From Pontibacter populi (lineage in GTDB: Bacteria; Bacteroidota; Bacteroidia; Cytophagales; Hymenobacteraceae), in contig NZ_JAHWXQ010000001.1 in NCBI RefSeq assembly GCF_019336435.1, forward strand, positions 1,458,054-1,522,053: a DNA stretch of 64,000 bases, read 5' to 3'. Under the pieces are notes generated by a model, which saw nothing but the letters and a program-made list of their open reading frames with translations, had not been told where the DNA came from and did no database searches. Made by a program: the position numbers and the translations under genes. Below, piece after piece: positions 1-8,717 of this stretch. Numbering within the stretch: position 1 is the stretch's first letter; each line of letters starts with the position of its first letter.

Positions 1-401
1 CAATCATGAACGCACTACGCGAGCGTGAGACTTCTATCGAAAACGCATTGAGCGCTGCAGAAAAGGCAAAACTTGAAATGCAAGGCTTAAAAACTGAGAA
101 CGAGAAACTGTTGGCTGAAGCACGTTTAGAGCGTGACAAGATTCTGAAAGAAGCATCGGATGCTGGTAACGCACTGGTAGAAAATGCAAGAAACAAAGCT
201 AACGAAGAAGGTTCTCGCATGATTGCACAGGCCCGTGAAGCAATTGAGAATGAAAAGCGTGCCGCTATCACAGAAGTGAAGAATATGGCTGCTGCTCTTT
301 CAGTTGATATCGCAGAGCGCATCCTGAGAAAAGAGCTGAACGATCCGCAGGCACAGCAAGCCCTGGCACAGGATTATATTCGTGAAGTAACGCTTAACTA
401 A
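1..401 (+). CDS. atpF: F-type ATP synthase subunit b, C-terminal part (5' end outside window)
   Basis: Peripheral-stalk b subunit of F1Fo ATP synthase, which links the Fo a subunit to the delta/alpha part of F1. The window opens inside the gene. The visible part is a long charged helix rich in Glu, Lys, Ala and Arg (for example SAAEKAKLEMQGLKTENEKL), the dimerisation coiled coil of the b subunit. The N-terminal membrane helix would lie upstream of position 1. The frame is open to the left edge, so the internal ATG at position 6 is not the true start. It is followed by atpH after 54 bp, then atpA and atpG, the usual order of this operon. Identification relies on both the coiled-coil composition and the operon context. 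Confidence 0.93.
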   Translation, partial: IMNALRERETSIENALSAAEKAKLEMQGLKTENEKLLAEARLERDKILKEASDAGNALVENARNKANEEGSRMIAQAREAIENEKRAAITEVKNMAAALSVDIAERILRKELNDPQAQQALAQDYIREVTLN

Positions 402-455
402 AAATAAAACGGATGGTGCTGTAAAAGGCGCCGGCCATACTTTATAAAAAGCAAT

Positions 456-1013
456 ATGTCAGAATTAAGAGTTGCTTCCAGATACGCGAAGTCGCTGATT
501 GAGCTGGCTGCGGAGAAAGGAGTTTTAGAGCAGGTGCATGATGACATGAAACTGTTTACAAGCGTAGTTTCCCAGAACAGAGGCTTTCAGATGCTGTTGC
601 ACAACCCGATTGTGAAGTCAGATAAAAAACTGGCGGTTATCAATGGCGTGTTTAAAGGAAAAGTGAATGAATTGACACTTTCTTTCTTTAACATAGTAGC
701 CCGCAAAAGCCGTGAGTCTATACTGGAGTTTGTAGCAACAGAGTTTGAGAAGCAGTACAACGTAATGAAAGGGATACAGCGTGCCAGCGTAACATCGGCA
801 GCACCACTCTCTCCTGCATTGCGTCAGCAGCTTGGTGAAAAACTGGCTAACGAAACTGGTAAAACTATACAGTTAGAAGAAATGATCGATCCAAGCCTTA
901 TTGGCGGCTTTGTACTGAAAGTAGGCGACAAACAGATCGATAGCTCTGTGAAATACAGCCTTCGCAAGCTTAGAAATAATTTTAAAGACAACTCCTATAT
1001 TAATAAACTATAA
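456..1013 (+). CDS. atpH: F-type ATP synthase subunit delta
   Basis: Delta subunit (OSCP homologue), which caps the alpha3beta3 head and joins it to the b stalk. It has 185 residues, the usual length. The start [18 protein letters not shown] carries the family's conserved N-terminal RYAKSL motif, and the C-terminal half has the [19 protein letters not shown] segment typical of AtpH. The stop codon is 2 bp before the atpA ATG, so translation is probably coupled. Identification is secure from sequence and position. Confidence 0.97.
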   Translation: MSELRVASRYAKSLIELAAEKGVLEQVHDDMKLFTSVVSQNRGFQMLLHNPIVKSDKKLAVINGVFKGKVNELTLSFFNIVARKSRESILEFVATEFEKQYNVMKGIQRASVTSAAPLSPALRQQLGEKLANETGKTIQLEEMIDPSLIGGFVLKVGDKQIDSSVKYSLRKLRNNFKDNSYINKL

Positions 1014-1015
1014 TC

Positions 1016-2596
1016 ATGGCAGAAGTAAGACCTGATGAAGTATCAGCCATACTAAGAGAGCAGCTTTCCGGCTTCCGTTCTGAGGCAGAACTGGAAGAGG
1101 TAGGTACAGTACTGCAAGTGGGTGACGGTGTCGCTCGTATCTATGGCCTTTCCAGAGCACAGTCTGGTGAACTTTTAGAGTTTGAGAACGGACTTCAGGC
1201 GCTTGTTCTGAACCTGGAAGAAGACAATGTAGGTGCCGTAATGCTTGGCGACTACAGCGAAATTAAAGAAGGCGCGACAGTAAGAAGAACAAACCGCATC
1301 GCTTCAGTTAAAGTAGGTGATGGTATCATTGGCCGTGTGGTTAACACACTTGGTCAGCCTATAGATGGTCGCGGACCGATTGCTGGTGATTTATATGAGA
1401 TGCCACTGGAGCGTAAAGCACCAGGTGTTATCTTCCGTCAGCCGGTAAACGAGCCAATGCAGACTGGTATCAAAGCGATCGACTCTATGATTCCGATCGG
1501 CCGTGGTCAGCGTGAGCTTATCATCGGTGACCGCCAGACTGGTAAATCAGCTGTTGCGATCGATACAATCCTGAACCAGCGCGAGTTCTTTGAAAAAGGA
1601 AAGCCTGTATTCTGTATTTATGTAGCAGTTGGCCAGAAAGCATCTACAGTAGCACAGGTTGTTAAAGCCTTGACTGAAGGTGGTGCTATGGACTACACTG
1701 TAGTTGTTGCAGCTTCAGCTTCTGATCCGGCTCCAATGCAGTTTTTTGCTCCATTTACAGGTGCTGCAATCGGTGAGTTCTTCCGTGATACTGGTCGTCC
1801 TGCACTGGTTGTTTATGATGACCTTTCTAAGCAGGCGGTAGCTTACCGTGAAGTGTCTCTTCTTCTAAGAAGACCTCCGGGACGTGAAGCTTATCCAGGT
1901 GACGTATTCTATCTGCACTCTCGTTTATTAGAGCGTGCTGCTAAGATCAACGCATCTGATGAGATCGCAAGCAACATGAACGACTTACCAGAGTCTATCC
2001 GTCATTTAGTGAAAGGTGGTGGTTCTTTAACTGCACTTCCTATCATCGAGACGCAGGCTGGTGACGTTTCTGCTTATATCCCAACTAACGTAATTTCGAT
2101 TACAGATGGTCAGATCTTCCTTGAGACGAACCTTTTCAACTCAGGTATCCGTCCGGCGATCAACGTAGGTATTTCGGTATCGCGTGTGGGTGGTAACGCT
2201 CAGATCAAGGCGATGAAGAAAGTATCTGGTACACTGAAGCTTGATCAGGCGCAGTTCCGTGAACTGGAAGCGTTTGCTAAATTCGGTTCTGACCTGGATG
2301 CTGCTACCAAGCTTACAATTGAGCGTGGTCGTCGTAACCTGGAAATCCTGAAGCAGCCACAGTTCTCTCCGGTATCGGTTGAAGAGCAGGTAGCGATTAT
2401 TTACTGCGCTACAAATGGTTTGCTGGATGATGTTCCGGTGAATGAAGTGAGAACTTTTGAGAAAGATTTCCTGCGTACCATGCGTGCTCAGCACGAAGGA
2501 ACCCTGAATGCATTGTTAGCCGGTAAACTGGATGACGAAACAACAGGTGTTATCCGTCAGGTAGCAAGAGAGCTTTCATCTAAATACAAGAAGTAA
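1016..2596 (+). CDS. atpA: F-type ATP synthase subunit alpha
   Basis: Non-catalytic nucleotide-binding subunit of F1. It has 526 residues, full length for the family. The Walker A motif GDRQTGKS lies at residues 171-178, and the alpha-type signature [14 protein letters not shown] is present downstream. The start overlaps no other gene and sits 2 bp after atpH. The gene is strongly codon-biased and contains only one copy of the otherwise abundant CTATAG word (near 1369), as expected for a highly expressed gene under strong codon selection. atpD and atpC (beta and epsilon) do not follow; in Bacteroidota they are commonly at a separate locus. Confidence 0.98.
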   Translation: MAEVRPDEVSAILREQLSGFRSEAELEEVGTVLQVGDGVARIYGLSRAQSGELLEFENGLQALVLNLEEDNVGAVMLGDYSEIKEGATVRRTNRIASVKVGDGIIGRVVNTLGQPIDGRGPIAGDLYEMPLERKAPGVIFRQPVNEPMQTGIKAIDSMIPIGRGQRELIIGDRQTGKSAVAIDTILNQREFFEKGKPVFCIYVAVGQKASTVAQVVKALTEGGAMDYTVVVAASASDPAPMQFFAPFTGAAIGEFFRDTGRPALVVYDDLSKQAVAYREVSLLLRRPPGREAYPGDVFYLHSRLLERAAKINASDEIASNMNDLPESIRHLVKGGGSLTALPIIETQAGDVSAYIPTNVISITDGQIFLETNLFNSGIRPAINVGISVSRVGGNAQIKAMKKVSGTLKLDQAQFRELEAFAKFGSDLDAATKLTIERGRRNLEILKQPQFSPVSVEEQVAIIYCATNGLLDDVPVNEVRTFEKDFLRTMRAQHEGTLNALLAGKLDDETTGVIRQVARELSSKYKK

Positions 2597-2671
2597 TTTT
2601 TAAGTTATGCGTTAGGGGTTAGGAAGTTTAAAACTTCTTAGCCTTTAACTTTTGCTCATAACAAAAACTAT

Positions 2672-3562
2672 ATGGCAAGTTTAAAAGAGGTTAGAAGCCG
2701 CATTACATCGGTATCGTCGACACAGCAGATCACAAAAGCCATGAAAATGGTGGCGGCTGCCAAGCTAAGACGTGCGCAGGATAATATCATGCGTATGCGC
2801 CCTTACGCGCAACGCTTAAGCGGTATACTTGCTAACCTGTCTTCGCTTACCGAAGGATCAGTAGAAAATAGATATTCTGTAAAACGTGATGTGAACAGAG
2901 TGCTTATCATCGCTGTAACTTCTGACCGTGGTCTGGCAGGTGCTTTTAACTCCAACATTATCAAAGCTGTTACCACACTGGCTACTGGCAAGTATAGCAG
3001 CCAGCTGGAAGCCGGTAATGTTACCTTCTTAACGATAGGTAAAAAAGGTTATGAGGCCCTTACCAAGCGTGGATACAATGTGATCGGCGATTACAATACG
3101 ATCTTTACAAACCTTTCTTTTGATTCTGTTCGTGAAGCTGCAGAACGCGCCATGGATGGTTTCGTAGACGGTGAGTATGATCAGGTAGAGCTTGTTTACA
3201 ATGAGTTCAAGAACGTGGCTACGCAGGTTGTTCGTACAGAGCAGTTCCTTCCAATCGAAGAGCAGCCTGTAGACGATAGCAAAGCAGCAACGCTTGTGGC
3301 TGACTATACTTTTGAGCCATCTAAAGAAGAGATCATTCAGGAGCTGATACCTAAGTCGCTTAAGATTCAGGTGTACAAAGCTGTGCTTGAATCGAATGCA
3401 TCTGAGCATGGTGCCCGAATGACAGCCATGGACAAGGCAACTGAAAATGCCGGCGAACTGCTGAAGGAGTTAAAGCTTACTTACAACAGGACGCGCCAGG
3501 CGGCCATCACGACGGAGATTCTCGAGATCGTGGGTGGTGCAGAGGCCCTTGCTTCAAAATAA
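2672..3562 (+). CDS. atpG: F-type ATP synthase subunit gamma
   Basis: Central rotor shaft of F1, turning inside the alpha3beta3 hexamer. It has 296 residues, normal for the family. The N-terminal MASLKEVRSRITSVSSTQQI...KAMKMVAAAKLRRAQ and the C-terminal NRTRQAAITTEILEIVGGAEAL are the two conserved helices that form the coiled-coil shaft. It is the last gene of the visible atp operon, 75 bp after atpA, and is followed by a strong hairpin terminator. Confidence 0.98.
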   Translation: MASLKEVRSRITSVSSTQQITKAMKMVAAAKLRRAQDNIMRMRPYAQRLSGILANLSSLTEGSVENRYSVKRDVNRVLIIAVTSDRGLAGAFNSNIIKAVTTLATGKYSSQLEAGNVTFLTIGKKGYEALTKRGYNVIGDYNTIFTNLSFDSVREAAERAMDGFVDGEYDQVELVYNEFKNVATQVVRTEQFLPIEEQPVDDSKAATLVADYTFEPSKEEIIQELIPKSLKIQVYKAVLESNASEHGARMTAMDKATENAGELLKELKLTYNRTRQAAITTEILEIVGGAEALASK

Positions 3563-3585
3563 CGAAGAAAGAAATACCGATAAAG

Positions 3586-3612
3586 CAGCGCCCATCTCTA
3601 AGGTGGGCGCTG
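3586..3612 (+). terminator. Rho-independent terminator of the atp operon
   Basis: A 9-bp perfect GC-rich stem, CAGCGCCCA (3586-3594) with TGGGCGCTG (3604-3612), has a 9-nt loop and is followed by a TTATTTT run. It lies 23 bp after the atpG stop and separates the operon from the downstream phosphatase gene. Confidence 0.85.
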
Positions 3613-3731
3613 TTATTTTGTACCAATACCGCCGCGCATTAAATTACTGTTAACGTTATTATTTAACTGCAGAAGCGGGCTTAAAACCAGAATGTGTGTT
3701 GTAACTTTAACGCAATCACATAAAGGAATAC

Positions 3732-5390
3732 ATGAGAACTATAAGCGCCAAAGTTATACTTGTATGTATGTTGCTGCTCTCAGCGTGTGCAACTAAAACA
3801 GGTACCATCAGTCAGAAAAAGAATGCCGTAACTATAGACCGCCCAAAGCTGGTGGTAGGTATAGTGGTGGACCAGATGCGTTACGATTTTTTGTACCGTT
3901 ACTGGGATAAGTACGGCAATGATGGCTTTAAAAAGCTGGTGCAGCAGGGCTTTAATTTTAAAAACACCAACTATAGTTATGTGCCCACTTACACGGCTCC
4001 GGGCCATGCCAGCATTTATACAGGCAGTGTACCGGCAGTGAACGGTATAGTTGCAAACAGCTGGTATAACCGCGAAACAGGCAAGACAATGTATTGCGTG
4101 GAAGACAAAACGGTGAAAACAGTTGGCAGCACATCCAAGGCCGGAGAAATGTCACCTAAAAACCTGCTTTCTACAACTATAACCGATCAGCTGAAACTGG
4201 CAACCAATAAAAGATCGAAGGTGATAGCAGTAGCGCTTAAAGATCGTGGAGCAGTTATTCCGGGTGGTTACATGGCCGATGGTGCGTACTGGTTCGACTC
4301 TCAGTCGGGTAATTTTATAACGAGCACTTTTTACAGAGAAAAGCTTCCGGATTGGGTAAATGAGTTTAACGGGCAGAAGCTGGCTGATAAATACCTGAAC
4401 CAGACCTGGAACACACTTTTACCTATAGAGCAGTATACCAACAGCACTGCCGACGACATGCCTTACGAAGAGGGTTTGCTGGGTAAGGATAAGCCTGTTT
4501 TCCCATATGACCTGGCTGCATTAAGAGCAAAAGATTACGAGCTCATCCGTACGACTCCTTTTGGAAATACGTTAACTAAGGATATCGCTTTAAAAGCATT
4601 ACAAGCAGAACAGCTTGGCAAAGGCGACGCAACAGATTTTCTGTCAGTTAGCTTTTCCTCTACAGATTATATAGGCCACGATTTCGGACCAAATTCGATA
4701 GAAGTAGAAGATACATACATTCGCCTGGACCGTGAGATAGCAGAATTGCTGAACGAACTGGAAAAGACGGTTGGGACAGATAACCTGCTAGTATTCCTGA
4801 CAGCTGACCATGGTGTGGCAAACGTACCGGCTTATATGCTGGCAGAGCGCGTTACCTCAGGGGCTATAAACTATAATGTGGTAGGTGATTCTGTTAAAAA
4901 GCACATGGGCCGCACATATGGCGAAGGCAAGTGGCTGGAGAAATATACCAACCAGCAGGTGTACCTGAACCATAACCTGATAAAAGAAAAGAAACTGAAC
5001 CTGACAGAGGTGCAGCAAAATGTTGCGCAGTATCTGATGACCCTGGAGGGCGTAGCCAGAACGATAACCGCAGATGCGCTGCAGCGTACCAGTTGGAACA
5101 ACGGGCAGATGCGACTGGTTGAGAATGGGTATAATGCCAGACGATCAGGGGATGTGATTGTGCAGCTGGAGCCCAACTGGCAGAAGCATGGACCAAAAGG
5201 TACTGCACATGGCTCTTACTCTACCCACGACACCCACGTGCCGCTGTTATGGTACGGCTGGAAAGTGAAACCGGGCGAAAGCGCCACAACAACAGAAGTA
5301 GCAGACATTGCGCCAACTATAGCTACCTGGTTAAATATACAGGAGCCAACTGGCAGCGTAGGAAAAGCATTACAAGAATATATGAAATAA
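3732..5390 (+). CDS. pafA: PafA-like alkaline phosphatase (exported lipoprotein)
   Basis: Predicted phosphate-irrepressible, calcium-activated type alkaline phosphomonoesterase of the type I phosphodiesterase/nucleotide pyrophosphatase superfamily. A lipoprotein signal is visible (LLLSAC, Cys19), so it should be membrane-anchored in the periplasm or outer membrane. The metal and nucleophile region is [15 protein letters not shown] with Thr88 as likely nucleophile, Asn109 follows in NGIVANSW, and the KDRGA segment supplies the Lys/Arg pair typical of PafA phosphomonoesterases. Metal ligands appear as [13 protein letters not shown] and the late THDTHVPL histidine. At 552 residues it is full length. 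It starts 170 bp after the atp terminator, so it is its own unit. Its 3' end is 38 bp before the chosen pyrophosphatase start: one enzyme releases phosphate outside the cell and the other hydrolyses pyrophosphate inside. Confidence 0.88.
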   Translation: MRTISAKVILVCMLLLSACATKTGTISQKKNAVTIDRPKLVVGIVVDQMRYDFLYRYWDKYGNDGFKKLVQQGFNFKNTNYSYVPTYTAPGHASIYTGSVPAVNGIVANSWYNRETGKTMYCVEDKTVKTVGSTSKAGEMSPKNLLSTTITDQLKLATNKRSKVIAVALKDRGAVIPGGYMADGAYWFDSQSGNFITSTFYREKLPDWVNEFNGQKLADKYLNQTWNTLLPIEQYTNSTADDMPYEEGLLGKDKPVFPYDLAALRAKDYELIRTTPFGNTLTKDIALKALQAEQLGKGDATDFLSVSFSSTDYIGHDFGPNSIEVEDTYIRLDREIAELLNELEKTVGTDNLLVFLTADHGVANVPAYMLAERVTSGAINYNVVGDSVKKHMGRTYGEGKWLEKYTNQQVYLNHNLIKEKKLNLTEVQQNVAQYLMTLEGVARTITADALQRTSWNNGQMRLVENGYNARRSGDVIVQLEPNWQKHGPKGTAHGSYSTHDTHVPLLWYGWKVKPGESATTTEVADIAPTIATWLNIQEPTGSVGKALQEYMK

Positions 5391-5428
5391 CAGCGCTCAA
5401 AGGGAGTGCTACAAGTACATTTACATTT

Positions 5429-5995
5429 ATGAATAATTTAGACAAAAACAATCCATGGCATAGCGTAAGCTACGGAGAGGAAGCACCTGGGGTGGTTACG
5501 GCCATTATTGAAATACCAAAAGGCTCTAAGGCGAAATACGAGTTGGATAAAGAAAGCGGAATGCTGAAGCTGGATCGCGTACTTTTCTCATCCATACATT
5601 ACCCGGCCAATTATGGCTTTATCCCTAAAACCTATTGCGACGATAAAGACCCGTTGGATATCCTGGTGATCTGCTCGGTAGATGTGCAGCCAATGTGCCT
5701 GATAGATGCAAAAGTGATCGGGGTGATGCAGATGATCGACAACAACGAAGAAGATGACAAGATCATAGCCGTAGCAAACCACGATATGTCGGTGCGCCAC
5801 ATCAATGATATCTCTGAATTGCCACCACACACGTTGCTGGAAGTGCGTCGTTTCTTTGAAGACTATAAGAAGCTGGAGATGAAAGAAGTTATTGTGGAGC
5901 AGTTCTTAGGCCGCGAAGCAGCATACGAGATCATTCAGCAGAGCATCGATCTGTATAACACTACCTTTACAGAAGAGAAGCAGAACGTACTGTAA
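5429..5995 (+). CDS. ppa: Inorganic pyrophosphatase (family I)
   Basis: Cytoplasmic enzyme hydrolysing pyrophosphate to two phosphates, pulling biosynthetic reactions forward. The metal-binding signature DDKDPLD lies at residues 71-77, preceded by [13 protein letters not shown], both diagnostic of family I. The frame is open from 5249, overlapping the phosphatase gene, but the residues before the Met at 5429 look like out-of-frame phosphatase sequence. Starting at 5429 gives a normal 188-residue enzyme. A hairpin terminator follows. Confidence 0.95.
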   Translation: MNNLDKNNPWHSVSYGEEAPGVVTAIIEIPKGSKAKYELDKESGMLKLDRVLFSSIHYPANYGFIPKTYCDDKDPLDILVICSVDVQPMCLIDAKVIGVMQMIDNNEEDDKIIAVANHDMSVRHINDISELPPHTLLEVRRFFEDYKKLEMKEVIVEQFLGREAAYEIIQQSIDLYNTTFTEEKQNVL

Positions 5996-6014
5996 GAATA
6001 TATTTTCCTGTTTT

Positions 6015-6044
6015 AGCCTGGCGTGGGATTTCCTGTGTCAGGCT
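6015..6044 (+). terminator. Terminator after ppa
   Basis: The stem AGCCTGGC with GTCAGGCT (one G-T pair) encloses a 14-nt loop and is followed directly by TTTTTG. It sits 20 bp after the pyrophosphatase stop. Confidence 0.75.
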
Positions 6045-6200
6045 TTTTGTTTGTAGGGAGAAGTTAAGTTGATGCCATGTGTAGGGCTGCAGGTTTCTGC
6101 TATTAGAATCACATGCCAGTCTCTTCCAACTTATAATATCACCATAGCTTCTTATAGTTGGTTTGATAAAAGCCCAATAGTTTCGAACTTGCAGAGATAG

Positions 6201-7100
6201 ATGAAGCGAAACGACACAGAAATGAACCTGAACTATAGCGAGAGCCCCGTTTATAGTTTGCTGGCAAGGGTGCTGAATGGCATGCTTTACAGCAGTGTGT
6301 TTATTTCAATTTGTGCGTTTGCCCTAACTATAGAAACCTACCTGCTTGCTGACCTTCCGGTATCTGTGCCGATGGCGGTATTTATTTTTCTGGCCACACT
6401 CTTTACCTATAACCTGAGCAGCATACAAAGCGTGTTACAGCGCAGGCAGCCTACTTATTATCCGGAGTCATGGTGGCACCGGCACCGGAAAGCGATGGCT
6501 ATAGTTGGTTTGCTGAGTATAGTGCTGGCAACTATAGTTTACTTCTATTTTAGTCTGCGCCTCAATTTCTGGTTTGTGCTGCACCTGGCCATTATATCCA
6601 TTGGGTATACCATTCCCATTATGTACCGCAAAAAAAGCGTGCAACCACTGCGCCGGGTCCCGCTGCTAAAAGTTTTCCTCATCGCGTATGTATGGGCTGT
6701 TGTTACGGCTATTTTCCCGCTGATAGATGCAGGTGTAGATATCATGGACTTCTCCGGCGTACAGTTACTGCTGCGAAGGTTCCTGTTTATCCTGGCGCTG
6801 GCGCTGCTTTTCGATATCCGGGATTATAGTTACGACAAGCACACACGAACCTTAACTGTGCCCGGACTTATTGGCGTGAACTATACAAAACTGCTGTCGC
6901 TGGGGCTGCTGCTGAGCTATGCAGTAGTAGTGAGCATCTCGGAGAGCGGAACTATACAAACAGCCCTTATTGCTGCGGCTTTGGCTGCTGCCTTGGTAGT
7001 CTGGTTCTCTTCAGAGCTAAAGCCGCGCGTTTATTTTTTGCTGTTGGCAGACGGAGCTATGCTGCTGCATGCTACGCTGGTCTGGTTGGTAAAAGTCTAG
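6201..7100 (+). CDS. UbiA-like polytopic membrane protein
   Basis: Integral membrane protein of 299 residues with roughly eight hydrophobic segments. It resembles the UbiA prenyltransferase superfamily. The second Asp-rich motif is recognisable as FDIRDYSYDK around residue 205, followed by TLTVPGLIGV. The first Asp motif (NxxxDxxxD) that binds prenyl diphosphate is not evident: the corresponding place reads FTYNLSSIQSVLQRR with no Asp. It may therefore not be an active prenyltransferase. A second in-frame ATG at 6222 is an alternative start. The gene converges with the NAD(P)HX repair gene and their coding ends overlap by 4 bp. Function unknown. Confidence 0.7.
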   Translation: MKRNDTEMNLNYSESPVYSLLARVLNGMLYSSVFISICAFALTIETYLLADLPVSVPMAVFIFLATLFTYNLSSIQSVLQRRQPTYYPESWWHRHRKAMAIVGLLSIVLATIVYFYFSLRLNFWFVLHLAIISIGYTIPIMYRKKSVQPLRRVPLLKVFLIAYVWAVVTAIFPLIDAGVDIMDFSGVQLLLRRFLFILALALLFDIRDYSYDKHTRTLTVPGLIGVNYTKLLSLGLLLSYAVVVSISESGTIQTALIAAALAAALVVWFSSELKPRVYFLLLADGAMLLHATLVWLVKV

Positions 7101-8608
7101 TTGTTGGTAAGCGTCATAAAGGCCTGCGGCAGATGGTCGGTCAGGTCGGAAGCTATCATTCCTGTTTCTCCTACTTTTTGTAATGCCAGGTCTCCGGCAA
7201 GGCCATGTAAATACACACCCAGCAAACAGGCTTCTTCCAAACTATAGCCCTGCGCTACTAAAGCCGTAAGCACGCCTGTCAGCACATCGCCGGTGCCGCC
7301 TGTTGCCATGCCCGCATTGCCTGTTGTGTTAAAATAGACTTTCCCTTCCGGCGTGCAGATAGCCGTATGCGATCCTTTAAGGCAAATATAGCAACTATAC
7401 TCCCGGCAAAACTCTTTCATATCCTGCAGGCGGTCGTAGTTATTTTTTGATGCTCCAACTAAGCGCTCAAATTCTTTAGGGTGTGGTGTAAAGATGATCC
7501 TGTTTTTTGGGAGTTGAGCTTTAAGCTTATCGCTGCTGGCAATAATATTGATGGCATCAGCATCAATCACCATCGGAAGGGTACAGGTTGCCAGCAGTTG
7601 GCCAATGGCGGTTTTGGTAACTTTCTCTTTGCCCATTCCTGGACCCAAGCCAACAACACTATAGTTGTCCATATTTTCCGGCAGTTCCGAAATATGCTTC
7701 CGGTTGTTATCTGTCAGCGTCATGGCTTCGGGCACGGCTGTTTGCAATATGGTGTAACCAGAAGAAGGTACCTGCATGGTTAGTAAACCAACACCGCTTC
7801 GCAAACAGGCCCTTGCCGCTAACACTGCAGCACCCATTTTACCATAACCGCCACACAGCAGCAGCGCATGACCATACAAACCTTTGTGTGAGAACTTCCT
7901 TCGCGGTTTTATCAGCTTCCGAACATCATCTATAGTTACAGAACAGTAATCAGAGGGAGCATCATTAACAAAAGCCGGGTTTAAGCCAATGGGAACTACA
8001 TGCCATTCGCCCACAAAAGCTTCATGCTGCGGCAGAAAGAAAGCCAGCTTAGGCAATTCAAAACTTACTGTATAGTGGGCTGTAACTATAGTTGCTTCGT
8101 CAGGCGTCTGAGAGTCAGTGTAAAGCCCGGATGGCATGTCGATAGCAGTAATACAGGCACCGCTGTAATTCAGACAGTCAATTACTTCAGCAAATAAACC
8201 CGTTACAGGTCGGTTAAGGCCGGTCCCGAAAAGCGCATCTATCACACAATGGTTTTTATGAAGCGGCGGGAGCTCAGCTACAGATCTTATAGTTTGCGGA
8301 ACTATAGTTTGGGGGAGGCGCTGCAGGTTTACTTTATGGTCGGGTGATGGATTCTGGTTATCGCCAACTACAAATACTTTTACATGATACTGCTTTTGGG
8401 AGAGTAACCGTGCTACTGCCAGTCCATCGCCGCCGTTGTTACCTGGACCACAGAAAATATAAACAGGTTCCTGGGGTGTAAACTTATTCTCGAACCAACA
8501 AGCAAAGGCTTTAGCTGCCCGCTCCATCAATTCCAGCGAGTCAATTTCTTCATACTGTAGGGTAGCAGCATCGGCTTCGCGGGTCTGGACTGCAGAAAGT
8601 ATTTTCAT
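7097..8608 (-). CDS. nnrD: Bifunctional NAD(P)HX epimerase / ADP-dependent dehydratase
   Basis: Metabolite-repair enzyme. The N-terminal YjeF domain epimerises hydrated NAD(P)H, and the C-terminal ribokinase-like domain dehydrates the S form using a nucleotide. The 503 residues hold both domains. The epimerase loop GPGNNGGDG lies at residues 54-62. The kinase-like half begins near residue 230 with KGLYGHALLLCGGYGKMG and has its catalytic glycine-rich GTGDVLTGVL at about 438. The gene is rich in CTATAG words on either strand. The coding end overlaps that of the upstream convergent gene by 4 bp. Confidence 0.96.
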   Translation of the reverse strand: MKILSAVQTREADAATLQYEEIDSLELMERAAKAFACWFENKFTPQEPVYIFCGPGNNGGDGLAVARLLSQKQYHVKVFVVGDNQNPSPDHKVNLQRLPQTIVPQTIRSVAELPPLHKNHCVIDALFGTGLNRPVTGLFAEVIDCLNYSGACITAIDMPSGLYTDSQTPDEATIVTAHYTVSFELPKLAFFLPQHEAFVGEWHVVPIGLNPAFVNDAPSDYCSVTIDDVRKLIKPRRKFSHKGLYGHALLLCGGYGKMGAAVLAARACLRSGVGLLTMQVPSSGYTILQTAVPEAMTLTDNNRKHISELPENMDNYSVVGLGPGMGKEKVTKTAIGQLLATCTLPMVIDADAINIIASSDKLKAQLPKNRIIFTPHPKEFERLVGASKNNYDRLQDMKEFCREYSCYICLKGSHTAICTPEGKVYFNTTGNAGMATGGTGDVLTGVLTALVAQGYSLEEACLLGVYLHGLAGDLALQKVGETGMIASDLTDHLPQAFMTLTNN

Positions 8609-8717
8609 GTGGAACAGCGGCTAGTGGTTCTGCCTACATATACTATAGATTTAGATTCAGGTTGAAATTAGTGTTTGACCACTGCCTTCGCTCGGAAGTA
8701 TTATTTATAGCCGGATG

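Noticed and set aside
2141..2494. 117-codon minus-strand frame inside atpA
   Set aside because: It lies wholly within a conserved, highly biased gene on the other strand and has no recognisable protein features. The same applies to the other antisense frames inside long genes.
5249..5428. Longer N terminus for the pyrophosphatase
   Set aside because: The extra 60 codons are mostly the phosphatase gene read out of frame. Starting at 5429 gives the normal length and N terminus.
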